Source of the DNA: Meghimatium bilineatum
Lineage: Eukaryota > Mollusca > Gastropoda > Stylommatophora > Philomycidae
Direction of reading: 5' to 3'
Assembly (NCBI GenBank): GCA_034231615.1
Contig: CM067322.1
Location: 104,297,767-104,361,766, forward strand
DNA: 64,000 nt
Made by a program: the position numbers and the translations under genes
Notes under the pieces: generated by a model
Told to the model about the DNA's origin: nothing
Databases searched by the model: none
Seen by the model: the letters and a program-made list of their open reading frames with translations, nothing else
In this document: in pieces, positions 21,765-34,637 of the stretch
Layout: every line of letters starts with the position of its first letter
Numbering within the stretch: the stretch's first letter is position 1

Positions 21765-23755
21765 TTTAGATGATGTTGTTCCTCCTTCGCAAGCGAAGAT
21801 GAGCATGGCATGAAAAACAATAAATGTGATGAACAAGTAGAAAAAAAAACCAAACATTTGTGGTCTAATTTGGTTAGTGAGTTCGTAGATGCCCGATGAA
21901 TCCGATTCGTGCCATGAAAGTTCTATTGCAGTGCATGCAGAGCTTTCGGATATGTCCTTCCGCCGCTTGTAAATTGTCCGCAGTGTTCTTTCTATTTCTT
22001 ATTTAGTGATGCCAGCAGTGATCTGGTTGTGCCAAGCTGAGTGATCAAGTGTTGTAGTCTTCCGGGAGCTAGGATTGATGCCTCAGTGCCTGAGAGAGCT
22101 CTTTATGTGATCCTTGAAGCGCTTTTTCTGCCCTCCGCTTGAACGTTTTCCATCGCACAGCTCCTCATAGAATAATCTATTTGGAAGGCGCTTGTCTGGC
22201 ATACGGATGATGAAGCCAATCCTGCGGAGTTAGGGCATGCCATGGGTGCTTTGCATACGGAATATTACGTGACGTGTCTGGTACTCGATCCTGCCAACGT
22301 ACTCCCATGAGGTTTCTTAGACACCGAAGGTAGAAAGAGTTACGATGTGGGGCGTGTCTCATATAAACAGTTCAGGATGACGCAGCATGCATAAAGCAAT
22401 GTTGGTAGAACCACTGCGCGTTGCATGTTCAGTTTTGTTGCCAAATTGAGGCCACGTCTGATCCAGACGTTGGCACGAAGGCTCTCGAATGCCGCGATCA
22501 ATACGCAGGGCAACATTCTCGGAAATTGTCGCAGTTTGCGATAGTGTGCTGCCGAGATATACATACTTATTGGTAGTATTAAAGTTTTGTCCATTTACTG
22601 TGATTACTGGTTCTGTGTAGGGAACACCTGGCGCTGGTTGATACATTACTAGTCTTCGCAGTGCTGAGAGTGAGTCCGAACGTATCACAGGCCAAAGACA
22701 AGAGGTCCGTATTGTCCTGCATGTCTTTCAAACTGGTGGCGTTTAGTGCACAACCGTCTGAAAACATGAGGTCGTGAACAATGTCCGTCTTAGTTTTGCT
22801 CTTGGCCTTCAATCTACTAAGGTTGAATAGCCCTCCATCAGCTCGATAGCGAAAGCAAATTCCTGAACTGTTATTCCGGAAGGTATCATTTATTATGGGC
22901 CATGCTGAGAACACCATGCTGCAGAGCATCTGAGCCAGGACGCAACCTTGTTTGACACCGTTAGTTAATGCAAACGGGTTTGAGTGTGCGCACAGGCTGT
23001 TATACCATCTGAGCCAGGACGCAACCTTGTTTGGCACCGTTAGTTAATGCAAACGGGTTTGAGTGTGCGCACAGACTGTCATACCAACATGAAACTGGCG
23101 AATCGTGTTGGTTAATTTTTCGCGACATCCAAATTTGGCCATGATCTTCCATAGTCCTTCGCAATTTACAGTGTCGAATGCCCTAGTTAGATCGACAAAT
23201 GTGGTGTAGAGACCAATGTTCTGTTCGCAACACTTTTCCTGTAGTTGTCTGGCAGTGAATATAATGTCAGCCGTTCCTCTGCCCTGTCGGAAGCCACATT
23301 GGCTCCCTGGGAGGAGACCTGTCTCAAGATGGAATTGCAGTCTGTTGAACAGGATCCTAGCCAGGATCTTGCCTGCTATAGAGAACATGGATAGGGGGGG
23401 ATGTCTCGGTGGTTGTCGCAATTTCCATTTCTCTTATGTAGATTATGATGGAAGCATCCTTAAAAGTCATTTGGTATCGCTTCCAGGTTCCATATTGTCT
23501 GGAAGAGCTCTGAGTTTAGCAGTCATAACATGGCCACTGAAGGCGTTAACGTCGGCTGGAATGGAGTCTGCAACTGGCGCTTTTCCTACGGACAAATTTG
23601 AGATTGCTTCCTCCACATCCTCAAGGCAAGGGGGTTCCGAAAATGAATGATTGATTGGTGTGTGCGTGATGCGCGCAATCGATTCGTCTTTGATGTTGGA
23701 GGGGCAGTTTAGTACATCTTCAAAATGTTCAGCCCAGCCTTTGAGAATTTCCTCA
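21765..23755 (-). mobile_element. C2H2-tailed LINE, 5'-truncated diverged copy 2
   Basis: The copy starts near the end of the linker before the RT (WAEHFEDVLNCPSN) and runs through the RT. Readable blocks include SIAGKILARILFNRLQFHLE, QCGFRQGRGTADI, FVDLTRAFDTVNCEGLWKIM, NGVKQGCVLAQML and YVYLGSTLSQ. The finger is CMHCNRTFMARIGFIGHLRT then H, at about 21880-21945. The 3' UTR ends in a hairpin at 21785-21798. Several frame breaks are present, motif C is altered (MFSDGCAL for YADDCAL), and 79 bases are tandemly duplicated at about 22928-23085. It is older than copy 1. Confidence 0.9.
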
Positions 23756-23769
23756 GCTGAATAAAATTC

Positions 23770-24022
23770 TGAAATTTATTAATAACAAATGAGGAAAGTG
23801 TTGTGAACCAATAACAAATGAGGAAAGTGATGTGAACCAATAACAAATGAGGAAAGTGTTGTGAACCAATAACAAATGAGGAAAGTGTTGTGAACCAATA
23901 ACAAATGGGGAAAGTGTTGTGAACCAATAACAAATAGGGAAAGTGTTGTGAACCAATAACAAATGTGGAAAGTGTTGTGAACCAATAACAAATAGGGAAA
24001 GTGTTGTGAACCAATAACAGGA
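23770..24022 (+). repeat. 29-bp minisatellite, about 9 copies
   Basis: The core is AATGAGGAAAGTGTTGTGAA followed by CCAATAAC. It starts right at the truncation point of LINE copy 2. Confidence 0.93.
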
Positions 24023-24114
24023 ATTGAACAAATACCAGGAAGTTTCCTATATATATCTGTTATCAATCAGTAATTAATTTATAAATTATTTAGTTCTGTG
24101 CCAGTTATCATTCA

Positions 24115-25370
24115 GTTACAAAGCAGTCAGTTATCACTCAATTACCAATAAGTCAGTTATCACTCAATTACCAATAAGTCAGTTATCACTCAATTACCAA
24201 TAAGTCAGTTATCACTCAATTACCAATAAGTCAGTTATCACTCAATTACAAATAAGTCAGTTATCACTCAATTACCAATAAGTCAGTTATCACTCAATTA
24301 CAAAGCAGTCAGTTATCACTCAATTACCAATAAGTCAGTTATCACTCAATTACCAATAAGTCAGTTATCACTCAATTACCAATAAGTCAGTTATCACTCA
24401 ATTACCAATAAGTCAGTTATCACTCAATTACCAATAAGTCAGTTATCACTCAATTACCAATAAGTCAGTTATCACTCAATTACCAATAAGTCAGTTATCA
24501 CTCAATTACCAATAAGTCAGTTATCACTCAATTACCAATAAGTCAGTTATCACTCAATTACCAATAAGTCAGTTATCACTCAATTACCAATAAGTCAGTT
24601 ATCACTCAATTACCAATAAGTCAGTTATCACTCAATTACCAATAAGTCAGTTATCACTCAATTACCAATAAGTCAGTTATCACTCAATTACCAATAAGTC
24701 AGTTATCACTCAATTACCAATAAGTCAGTTATCACTCAATTACCAATAAGTCAGTTATCACTCAATTACCAATAAGTCAGTTATCACTCAATTACCAATA
24801 AGTCAGTTATCACTCAATTACCAATAAGTCAGTTATCACTCAATTACAAAGCAGTCAGTTATCACTCAATTACCAATAAGTCAGTTATCACTCAATTACC
24901 AATAAGTCAGTTATCACTCAATTACCAATAAGTCAGTTATCACTCAATTACCAATAAGTCAGTTATCACTCAATTACCAATAAGTCAGTTATCACTCAAT
25001 TACCAATAAGTCAGTTATCACTCAATTACCAATAAGTCAGTTATCACTCAATTACCAATAAGTCAGTTATCACTCAATTACCAATAAGTCAGTTATCACT
25101 CAATTACCAATAAGTCAGTTATCACTCAATTACCAATAAGTCAGTTATCACTCAATTACCAATAAGTCAGTTATCACTCAATTACCAATAAGTCAGTTAT
25201 CACTCAATTACCAATAAGTCAGTTATCACTCAATTACCAATAAGTCAGTTATCACTCAATTACCAATAAGTCAGTTATCACTCAATTACCAATAAGTCAG
25301 TTATCACTCAATTACCAATAAGTCAGTTATCACTCAATTACCAATAAGTCAGTTATCACTCAGTAACAAT
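24115..25370 (+). repeat. 26-bp minisatellite, about 48 highly uniform copies
   Basis: Units read AAGTCAGTTATCACTCAATT then ACCAAT. Only rare variants such as ACAAAGCAG (24301, 24846) break the uniformity, pointing to recent expansion. Each unit contains TTATCA, a GATA-type core. Confidence 0.97.
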
Positions 25371-25825
25371 GGAGTCAGTTATGATAAAATTACCAGAGTC
25401 AGTTATCACCCACTATCCACTGAGACAGTCATCACACAGTATCCACCGAGTCAGATATCACCCAATTACCACTGAGTCAGTTATCGCACAGTATCCACCA
25501 AGTCAGTTATAATAATAAACAGGAAATATGAACCAATAGCAAACAGGGAAAGTGTTGTGAACCAATAACACCCAATTATCACAGAGTCAGTTATCACCCA
25601 GTCACCACAGAGTCAGTTATCACCCAGTCACCACAATCAGTTATCACCCAGTTATCACAGAGTCAGTTATCACCCAGTCACCGATCAGTATCCACTGAGT
25701 CAGTTATAACCCACTCACCACTGAGTCAGATATCACCCAGCATCCACCTAGTCAGTCATCACCCAGTATCCACCGAGTCAGTCCCCACTAAGTGTTATCA
25801 CCCAGTTACCACAGAGTCAGTTATA
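25371..25825 (+). repeat. Decayed relatives of the 26-bp minisatellite
   Basis: Units of about 20-30 bases with GAGTCAGTTATCACCCAGT and variants, ending at a C-run near 25848-25857. One 29-bp unit of the neighbouring array (GGGAAAGTGTTGTGAACCAA) is embedded at about 25546. Confidence 0.85.
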
Positions 25826-25859
25826 TTAAATATATAAAGATGTGATCCCCCCCCCCCCA

Positions 25860-26285
25860 AATATAGAATAAATATAGTTTGGGATGTTTTTAATTGTTAC
25901 AAATGAAAATTGGTTATAAAGGGATGAAGTGTAGATGTATTCTACTGTAGCAGAGACTGGTCACTGTCACCATCATTTGTTACTTTCTCTGATGACAATA
26001 AGTCTGGTCTTTACTGGGAGAGTTACTATCTGTTCTGTACTGGGAGGATACAGGGAGGATACATGTGTTGTGTGCGCTGACAAATAATCCATATATAATT
26101 GGCTGTAATTCTGTCAACCAATGTTTATTACAAAGTTACTTCTGTAGAATTCAGCAAGAGGCATGTCTTAGAAATCTGATTTACTTGACATAAATAAACA
26201 AGTGCCAGAAAGTCTGGCATAGGCCATCATGTTCCTGCACAACTGTTTACTGGTGTTGATAAGTTCAATTGGTGACATTCTTCTA
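25860..26285 (+). other. Intergenic stretch, nothing recognised
   Basis: Unique-looking AT-rich sequence between arrays, with no frame of note. Confidence 0.35.
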
Positions 26286-26309
26286 TGTCATGCCATGATT
26301 GGAGCTTCT

Positions 26310-26475
26310 TTCTTCAAGAGTCCTATGTCTCTGTTTTACTTTCTTGAAGAGTCCTATGTCTCTGTTTTACTTTCTTGAAGAGTCCTATGTCTCTGTTTTA
26401 CTTTCTTGAAGAGTCCTATGTCTCTGTTTTACTTTCTTGAAGAGTCCTATGTCTCTGTTTTACTTTCTTAATAAA
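26310..26475 (+). repeat. 31-bp minisatellite, about 5 copies
   Basis: Units contain TTCTTGAAGAGTCCTATGTC followed by TCTGTTTTACT. Confidence 0.92.
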
Positions 26476-26504
26476 TGTTCCAGCTGTGCTCGTCTTATTA
26501 CATG

Positions 26505-27045
26505 TCCATACAATCTGGGACGACTGTCGCATATTTCTTCCATACAATCTGGGCCGACTGTCACATATTTCTTCCATACAATCTGGGCCGACTGTCACAT
26601 ATTTCTCCATACAATCTGGGCCGACTGTCACATATTTCTCCATACAATCTGGGCCGACTGTCACATATTTCTCCATACAATCTGGGCCGACTGTCACATA
26701 TTTCTCCATACAATCTGGGCCGACTGTCACATATTTCTCCAAACAATCTGGGCTGACTATCACATATTTCTCCAAACTGGACAGACTGTCACATATTTCT
26801 CCAAACTGGACAGACTGTCACATATTTCTCCAAACTGGACAGACTGTCACATATTTCTCCAAACTGGACAGACTGACACATATTTCTTCAAACAATCTGG
26901 ACAGACTGTCACATATTTCTTCAAACTGGACAGACTGACACATATTTCTTCAAACAATCTGTACAGACTGACACATATTTCTTCAAACTGGACAGACTGT
27001 CACATATTTCTTCAAACAATCTGGACAGACTGACACATATTTCTT
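26505..27045 (+). repeat. 33/29-bp minisatellite, about 17 copies
   Basis: The first half has a 33-base unit with ACAATCTGGGCCGACTGTCA. The second half has a 29-base form with AAACTGGACAGACTGTCACA. The unit CATATTTCTYC is shared. Long open frames on both strands are products of the repeat. Confidence 0.95.
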
Positions 27046-28040
27046 CTATAATTTGTCTGTCTTTCACTTGCAAATCTCTGATGACCTGTATATTTGTCTG
27101 TCCATAGAATTATCATTCTTATCATCAAAATGAATCTACATTTCAACAGCTTTTTTTCTTTAAATGTACTTATTGCTGCTGTTTGACATCTGTAGGAAAG
27201 AAATGCTTGAAAATAACAAAAACCTAGTGACTATAATCACATTCAGTGTCCCTATTGTACAGAATGTTTCTGTTAGGTAACATGTTTGCACACAGGTGAC
27301 ATGTTCGCACACAGGTGATGTACAAAAGATAATCAGTGGCAAACAATGCTGTCATCTTCCACCGTTATTTTATTACAAATAAGCAAACATAATGTATCCA
27401 TGAACAAGAGAAATGTCAAACATCTTATGGAATGACGAGTACAGAGAACATCAATATTCACTTGTTCTCAATGACAAGAGAGAAAAAAATATCATGAAAT
27501 AGAAATAAGATGTCTAGTCAAGACAGCGGCCTTCTTACCTAACAATCAAACAATAGCAAACAACAGAACTATCATATTCGACTGCATACATTTCAGAAAG
27601 TAATTTTTGACGATCATTTATTCCGAGAGTGAATAATAAACACGTCAGTTGTTAATCTTTTGTACAAGATGGCAGCATAAGGTGCTTTATGTTTCATTGT
27701 TATCCCTGGCATGAGTCACTCATTATTTTTGCTATTATATCAGCCAGTGACATACTATACATGATCTTGTCTAGTTGTAATCCTATACTTGATCTTAATC
27801 TTGTCTAGTTGTAATCCAGATATGTGGGACATTTGATTTTGTGCTCAGCTGCAGAGATTGTTTGTTGCACAGATTTTCTGTATGGAATAATTTGTCTAAA
27901 ACCTGGTGATATTATTTATTGCATGTCAACACATAAAAACTGTGAGACTGTCTCTCGGCTGACACAACAAGCATGTTCTGCAGGAGAGACCAACCAAAAC
28001 GTTTCTCTATGTAACATTATGCTAGAGCTGACAGGCACAG
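27046..28040 (+). other. Intergenic stretch, nothing recognised
   Basis: About 1 kb of AT-rich, non-repetitive sequence with no convincing coding frame; it could hold distal TFIIA 3' UTR. Confidence 0.35.
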
Positions 28041-28044
28041 GACA

Positions 28045-28465
28045 TGACATCAGTTTATGCTACATGACATCAGTTTATGCTACATGACATCAGTTTATGC
28101 TACATGACATCAATTTATCCTAAGAGTGAACGTACAGCAATTTATGCTAAAGCTGACATGCACAGGACATGACATCAGTTTATGCTACATGACATCAGTT
28201 TATGCTACATGACATCAGTTTATGCTACATGACATCAGTTTATGCTACATGACATCAGTTTATGCTACATGACATCAGTTTATGCTACATGACATCAGTT
28301 TATGCTACATGACATCAGTTTATGCTACATGACATCAGTTTATGCTACATGACATCAGTTTATGCTACATGACATCAGTTTATGCTACATGACATCAGTT
28401 TATGCTACATGACATCAGTTTATGCTACATGACATCAGTTTATGCTACATGACATCAGTTTATGG
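28045..28465 (+). repeat. 20-bp minisatellite, about 20 copies
   Basis: The unit is ACATGACATCAGTTTATGCT. A short decayed interruption near 28110-28165 is followed by a perfectly uniform run. Confidence 0.97.
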
Positions 28466-28469
28466 CTGT

Positions 28470-30190
28470 ATCATATTCTCATCATTGATGTACATGATGT
28501 TTTATGAATGTATAATTGCTCAATAACATGAATATATACACACAGCCAGACTTATATATCTTATGTTGTAGAGACGCCACATACACAGACAATCTTGCCG
28601 CTTGTGTCTCAGTATGCTGTTATGGTCTGTTGTTGGATCTATGCTAAAAAAAACATGATAGTTATCACACACACACATCTCTTAGAAATACATATTCGAT
28701 AATAGATCAAACAACTGCAAATCAAACAGGCAACACTTGCTACAGAGTCACCAAGTGTTTCTAATCTCTGGTAGCACACACACACACACGCACAAATCAA
28801 CTTTTCCACCAAAAGGCCCTTATCAAGAAAACATAACTCACAACAAATAAGACATGTCACAGCTCACAGTCATATAATAAATGGTAAGATGGGACAATGC
28901 TGTGTCTTACTCGTGCTACGCTGTGTTCTTGATAAAAACTTTTTGATCAAAACATCAATTTGTGTGTTATTATGCTTGTTAACAAATCCTCATTACCCTG
29001 TTGCAAGTTTTGCCTCTTGAACTGCACTTACATGCAGTTTGTAATCTCTAGATGTCCACATTTAATCTCCACACACATACACACATATTGGGAACAAATG
29101 TGTTTCCCTGTGACCCCAAGGTCACACGTACAGACATACTCGTCCTCAGATATTCTTACATGCATGCACACAAACACAGTGGAAACATTGTGTTGTACAT
29201 GTTTCCCTGTGAGCCAAGTTACAGTAAGGATGATTAAATCTGTGCCATGTACATACAACAATTGTTCTAGTACCAATTTCCTGGAGATAGTTAATTTATT
29301 AGAGTTTAGAGTAAAATATTCCCCCCTCCCCCACTCTCAAATGAGAAATCAATCTTGCATCATCGGATGAGGAAGTCAGTACACACTACTGACTGAGCTA
29401 GCACAAGTGGCATACACAACAAGCAAGCCTGTGCTGCATCTAATGTCAAGTCCAAGTCTAGAACACACCTTCAGTTGTTACAGATAACTTGTCAATATTT
29501 ATTCCTATCCTCATGCTAAGAAAACTTGGTGTTTGGACTGACCAAACAAATATTGATACAACAACATAACATTGATATAACAACATAACATTGATATAAC
29601 AACATAACATTGACTATCATCAAGTATATATCATGGTAAGTGCTAGCTTAGCTTGCTCACCACCACCGGGTTACACAGTGTGCCAGGTTTGAAACCACAT
29701 CCGGATAAGAACAAAAACATGCACACATGACAAAATACCGGATCATGATTTCTCACCTGACATGACTGTTCCTCCAGTTCATCTAGTTACTAGCTATAAA
29801 TGGCTACTTGATGCATGAGTTCTGCAAGCTAAACACAGCAGGGAAGGGAACTGACCACTTAATAGTTTCTGCAGCTTAGTGCATGAGTTTCTTTCATCCC
29901 TGATGTCAAGTTTTTACCATGGCACCACAGAAATGTCTAGTACACTTGGTCATCTATGGTAAAGTATTTGCAGTGAGCACATGTCTGACCAAGAAGATCA
30001 TTAAGAACAAATGATTTCATTAAAACAAAAAATAGTTTAATCATTTGTATGAAAAATTCATCCGATGAACTGTATAGAGGAGAGGAACATGTTTGTACAA
30101 GGTATATAGACATGTGGTTACACTCCAGCAACAGAAACAAAACATAGATAAGGAATACACAATCTCTCACTGGGGGGGGAGGGGGGAGAA
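28470..30190 (+). other. Intergenic stretch with CA runs and small repeats
   Basis: Contains CA repeats near 28662 and 28776, a three-copy ATAACATTGATATAACAAC repeat at about 29555-29610, and a G-rich run at 30172-30188. No gene recognised. Confidence 0.4.
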
Positions 30191-30232
30191 AGAAATTATT
30201 GATGATTATGCAGACAGAGCCCTGGGCTGTTT

Positions 30233-30960
30233 TGTATTTATTTAAAGTGTCTGATAGTTTCTTCCATCTATTTCAAGTGTCTGATAGTTTGTTCAATCTA
30301 TTTCATGTGTCTGATAATTTGTTCCATCTATTTCATGTGTCTGATAGTTTGTTCCATCTATTTCATGTGTCTGATAGTTTGTTCCATCTATTTCATGTGT
30401 CTGATAGTTTCTTCCATCTATTTCATGTGTCTGATAGTTTCTTCCATCTATTTCATGTGTCTGATAGTTTTTTCCATCTATTTCAAGTGTCTGATAGTTT
30501 CTTCCATCTATTTCAAGTGTCTGATAGTTTCTTCCATCTATTTCATGTGTCTGATAGTTTGTTCCATCTATTTCATGTGTCTGATAGTTTGTTCCATCTA
30601 TTGCATGTGTCTGATAGTTTGTTCCATCTATTTCATGTGTCTGATAGTTTGTTCCATCTATTTCATGTGTCTGATAGTTTGTTCCATCTATTTCATGTGT
30701 CTGATAGTTTGTTCCATCTATTTCATGTGTCTGATAGTTTCTTCCATCTATTTCATGTGTCTGATAGTTTCTTCCATCTATTTCAAGTGTCTGATAGTTT
30801 CTTTCATCTATTTCATGTGTCTGATAGTTTGTTCCATCTATTTCATGTGTCTGATAGTTTGTTCCATCTATTTCATGTGTCTGATAGTTTGTTCCATCTA
30901 TTTCATGTGTCTGATAGTTTCTTCTATTTCAAGTGTCTGATAGTTTCTCCCATCTATTTC
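30233..30960 (+). repeat. 30-bp minisatellite, about 24 copies
   Basis: Units read TTTCATGTGTCTGATAGTTT then GTTCCATCTA, with G/C and T/A variants arranged in recurring blocks. The unit length is a multiple of 3, so two frames stay open for over 200 codons; these are not genes. Confidence 0.97.
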
Positions 30961-31684
30961 TGTACAAATGTTGGTAGCTACCATGTAATAGTTTACTGAC
31001 CACATTTGCTGAATTTCCTTTACACGCCCTTGGTGACCAACTTTGACGATTGTTGAAACTGTTATGCTTCAGAAATATGGCAACTGTAGTGGTAGTATTA
31101 TTAATAATAGATTGTCTAGAGAAGAGTACAACATTCCAAAATAGCGGCACGCATGGAATGTGGCCTCTGGATAATGTTTATGTTATTCTACAAGAATTCT
31201 GGTAGCAGAGGTTTTGAGATGATACATGGAAACTAATGTCAACCTACACAGCCAAGCATTTATAATAAGTCAGGAGTTTTCTAATTATTTTTAGAAAAAT
31301 GGAGACATTTATTATAACACAGAAAATGCCAATGTTATGACAGAATTTTCCAGACACTGCTATTGATGTGTGATCACTTTTGGTCATGGCAGTTTATAAT
31401 CCCCTGGACCGGTCAGTAAAAAAATATATCAACACTGTTTTATTTTGATATCAGTGTCTTCATGCACACACAAACAAATACTTCATATTTATATAGCAGT
31501 ACATCAGACTTGGTAGCATACATACAGCAGGACATACATACAGCAGGACTTCCATACTTATATATATATATATATATAAACTAATCCAGCTGGGCTTTCA
31601 TATTTATATATAAACTAATCGAGCTGGGCTGGGCTGCTGTAATCACATTTATGTATCATTTTGATCAGTCTTTAATTAATGAAC
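30961..31684 (+). other. Intergenic or TFIIA 3' UTR region, nothing recognised
   Basis: AT-rich sequence with a short TA run at about 31560-31578 and a small duplication of ACTAATC-AGCTGGGCT (31579-31630). Confidence 0.35.
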
Positions 31685-31812
31685 TAACAGCAGCCATTTA
31701 CAGACAGGCAACCAGCCGGCAACAGACGCATCGCACACAATTAAATGAACTACATACACAGCAGCCATTTACAGACAGGCAACCAGCCGGCCACAGACGC
31801 ATCGCACACAAT
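31685..31812 (+). repeat. 64-bp tandem duplication in the TFIIA 3' UTR
   Basis: CAGCAGCCATTTACAGACAG and the following ACCAGCCGGC occur twice, directly downstream (in gene sense) of the TFIIA stop codon. Confidence 0.85.
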
Positions 31813-31830
31813 AAGAATTGCCCCATATTG

Positions 31831-31938
31831 CTACCACTCAGAATCTCCTGTAGCCTTCTGGAACACAAAGTCTCTGCCATTAAGATTCATGATGCCATCT
31901 TTTAAATGAAACTTCCACTTGTTCTTGTTTCTGTTGAT
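31831..31938 (-). CDS. GTF2A1: TFIIA alpha/beta subunit, last coding exon
   Basis: 108 coding bases from acceptor TATTTTCCCAG to a TAG stop. It reads INRNKNKWKFHLKDGIMNLN then GRDFVFQKATGDSEW and stop; human ends KWKFHLKDGIMNLNGRDYIF, SKAIGDAEW. This is the highly conserved C-terminal end of the TFIIA barrel. The 3' UTR continues leftwards through a roughly 64-base tandem duplication at 31685-31812; no polyadenylation site was assigned. Confidence 0.96.
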   Translation of the reverse strand: MNRNKNKWKFHLKDGIMNLNGRDFVFQKATGDSEW

Positions 31939-32019
31939 CTGGGAAAATATATTACATGACATCAGATATGACAATCAAACCATTTCATGACATACACCAG
32001 ATGGCATCATAAGATGATA

Positions 32020-34215
32020 AAACCATTTCACTGACATCTCTCCACATACTTCAGTGACATCTCTGCACACACTTCATTGACATCTCTGCACATACTTCAG
32101 TGACATCTCTCCACATACTTCATTGACATCTCTGCACATACTTCAGTGACATCTCTGCACATACTTCAGTGACATCTCTGCACATACTTCAGTGACATCT
32201 CTGCACATACTTCAGTGACATCTCTGCACACACTTCATTGACATCTCTGCACATACTTCACTGACATCTCTAGCTCCAAATACTTCATTGACATCTCTAG
32301 CTCCACATACTTCACTGACATCTCTAGCTCCACATACTTCACTGGCATCTCTCCACATACTTCACTGACATCTCTAGCTCCACACACTTCATTGACATCT
32401 CTGCACACAACTTCACGGACATCTCTGCACAACTTCACTGGCATCTCTGCACATACTTCACTGGCATCTCTCCACATACTTCACTGACATCTCTAGCTCC
32501 ACATACTTCATTGACATCTCTAGCTCCACATACTTCACTGACATCTCTGCACATACTTCACTGGCATCTCTCCACATACTTCATTGACATCTCTCTACAT
32601 ACTTCATTGACATCTCTAGCTCCACATACTTCAGTGACATCTCTCCACATACTTCACTGACATCTCTGCACACACTTCATTGACATCTCTGCACATACTT
32701 CACTGACATCTCTCCACATACTTCACTGGCATCTCTCCACATACTTCATTGACATCTCTGCACAACTTCACTGGCATCTCTCCACATACTTCACTGACAT
32801 CTCTAGCTCCACATACTTCATTGACATCTCTAGCTCCACATACTTCATTGACATCTCTGCACATACTTCACTGGCATCTCTCCACATACTTCATTGACAT
32901 CTCTGCACATACTTCACTGGCATCTCTCCACATACTTCACTGACATCTCTCCACATACTTCACTGGCATCTCTCCACATACTTCATTGACATCTCTGCAC
33001 AACTTCACTGGCATCTCTCCACATACTTCACTGACATCTCTAGCTCCACATACTTCATTGACATCTCTAGCTCCACATACTTCATTGACATCTCTAGCTC
33101 CACATACTTCATTAACATCTCTGCACATACTTCACTGGCATCTCTCCACATACTTCATTGACATCTCTGCACAACTTCACTGGCATCTCTCCACATACTT
33201 CATTGACATCTCTAGCTCCACATACTTCATTGACATCTCTAGCTCCACATACTTCATTGACATCTATGCACATACTTCACTGGCATCTCTCCACATACTT
33301 CATTGACATCTCTGCACATACTTCACTGGCATCTCTCCACATACTTCACTGACATCTCTGCACATACTTCACTGGCATCTCTCCACATACTTCATTGACA
33401 TCTCTGCACATACTTCACTGACATCTCTGCACAACTTCACTGGCATCTCTCCACATACTTCATTGACATCTCTAGCTCCACATACTTCAGTGACATCTCT
33501 GCACATACTTCAGTGACATCTCTGCACATACTTCACTGACATCTCTGCACATACTTCATTGACATCTCTGCACATACTTCACTGACATCTCTGCACATAC
33601 TTCACTGACATCTCTGCACATACTTCATTGACATCTCTGCACAACTTCACTGGCATCTCTGCACATACTTCACTGACATCTCTCCACATACTTCATTGAC
33701 ATCTCTGCACAACTTCACTGGCATCTCTGCACATACTTCACTGACATCTCTCCACATACTTCATTGACATCTCTGCACAACTTCACTGGCATCTCTCTAC
33801 ATACTTCACTGACATCTCTAGCTCCACATACTTCACTGACATCTCTAGCTCCACATACTTCAATGACATCTCTAGCTCCACATACTTCACTGACATCTCT
33901 CCACATACTTCATTGACATCTATCCACATACTTCATTTGACATCTCTGCACACACTTCACTGACATCTCTCCACATACTTCATTGACATCTCTCCACATA
34001 CTTCATTGACATCTCTCCACATACTTCATTGACATCTCTCCACATACATCACTGACATCTCTTCACATACTTCACTGACATCTCTGCACATACTTCACTG
34101 ACATCTCTTCACATACATCACTGACATCTCTGCACATACATCACTGACATCTCTGCACATACATCACTGACATCTCTTCACATACATCACTGACATCTCT
34201 TCACATACATCACTG
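32020..34215 (+). repeat. 23/26-bp minisatellite, about 90 copies, 2.2 kb
   Basis: The main unit is CATACTTCACTGACATCTCT plus GCA or CCA. A second form inserts AGCTC before CACATACTTC. Several multi-unit blocks recur (for example around 32749, 32986 and 33158), so larger pieces were copied as well as single units. It fills the intron before the last TFIIA exon. Confidence 0.97.
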
Positions 34216-34239
34216 CACATATTTGTTTTAGTCGAAGAT

Positions 34240-34450
34240 GTTGTTCCTACAATATCCTTGACATCTATACTTTTCCATCTGCCTCTAGTAGTCAAGTTGA
34301 TAGTCTCAAACACAGCCATCATCTACTCTTGTGTAGACTATGCCATGACATTCACAATGAGGCCATGCGTATCATCTTGAGATGTACCAAGAGTAGACAA
34401 AGTGTGGCAATAAGATTCCTCCGTGACTCAGCTAGAGTCAAGGTGTGGTG
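34240..34450 (+). mobile_element. Small LINE RT fragment
   Basis: Across frame shifts the + strand gives YSCVDYA, then DIHNEAMRIILRCTKS and then VAIRFLRDSARVK. This resembles the LD.IHNEALRIILG segment after the RT core of several LINE families. It is too short to name a family. Confidence 0.5.
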
Positions 34451-34637
34451 AGCTGAGACCGCCGGCAGCTTAGGTCTCCCAACAGAACAAATTAAGACTC
34501 CATTCGTAATGTTTTTGATTATTATTGGGTTTTCGGTTGGTGAATATTTATATACTTGGAGTCACCGTGACTATTTTTGGCCTGTGAAGCCAAGTATTAG
34601 TGACTAAAGAAACCCCAACATCAATAACAAAAAAAAA

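Noticed and set aside
21435-21853. Overlapping short frames around 21.4-21.9 kb
   Set aside because: They fall in the 105-bp repeat block and the LINE 3' UTR and do not agree with any protein family.
24115-25370. Regular repeats considered as a CRISPR array
   Set aside because: Units are directly adjacent with no unique spacers, and the genome is animal.
26416-27033. Long frames on both strands with YNLGRLSHIS and EKYVTVGPDC repeats
   Set aside because: Products of the 33/29-bp minisatellite; every frame and both strands look alike.
30199-30999. 266-codon open frame of FHVSDSLFHL-type repeats
   Set aside because: It is a 30-bp minisatellite read in frame; a second frame is equally open. 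There is no start context, splice site or homology.
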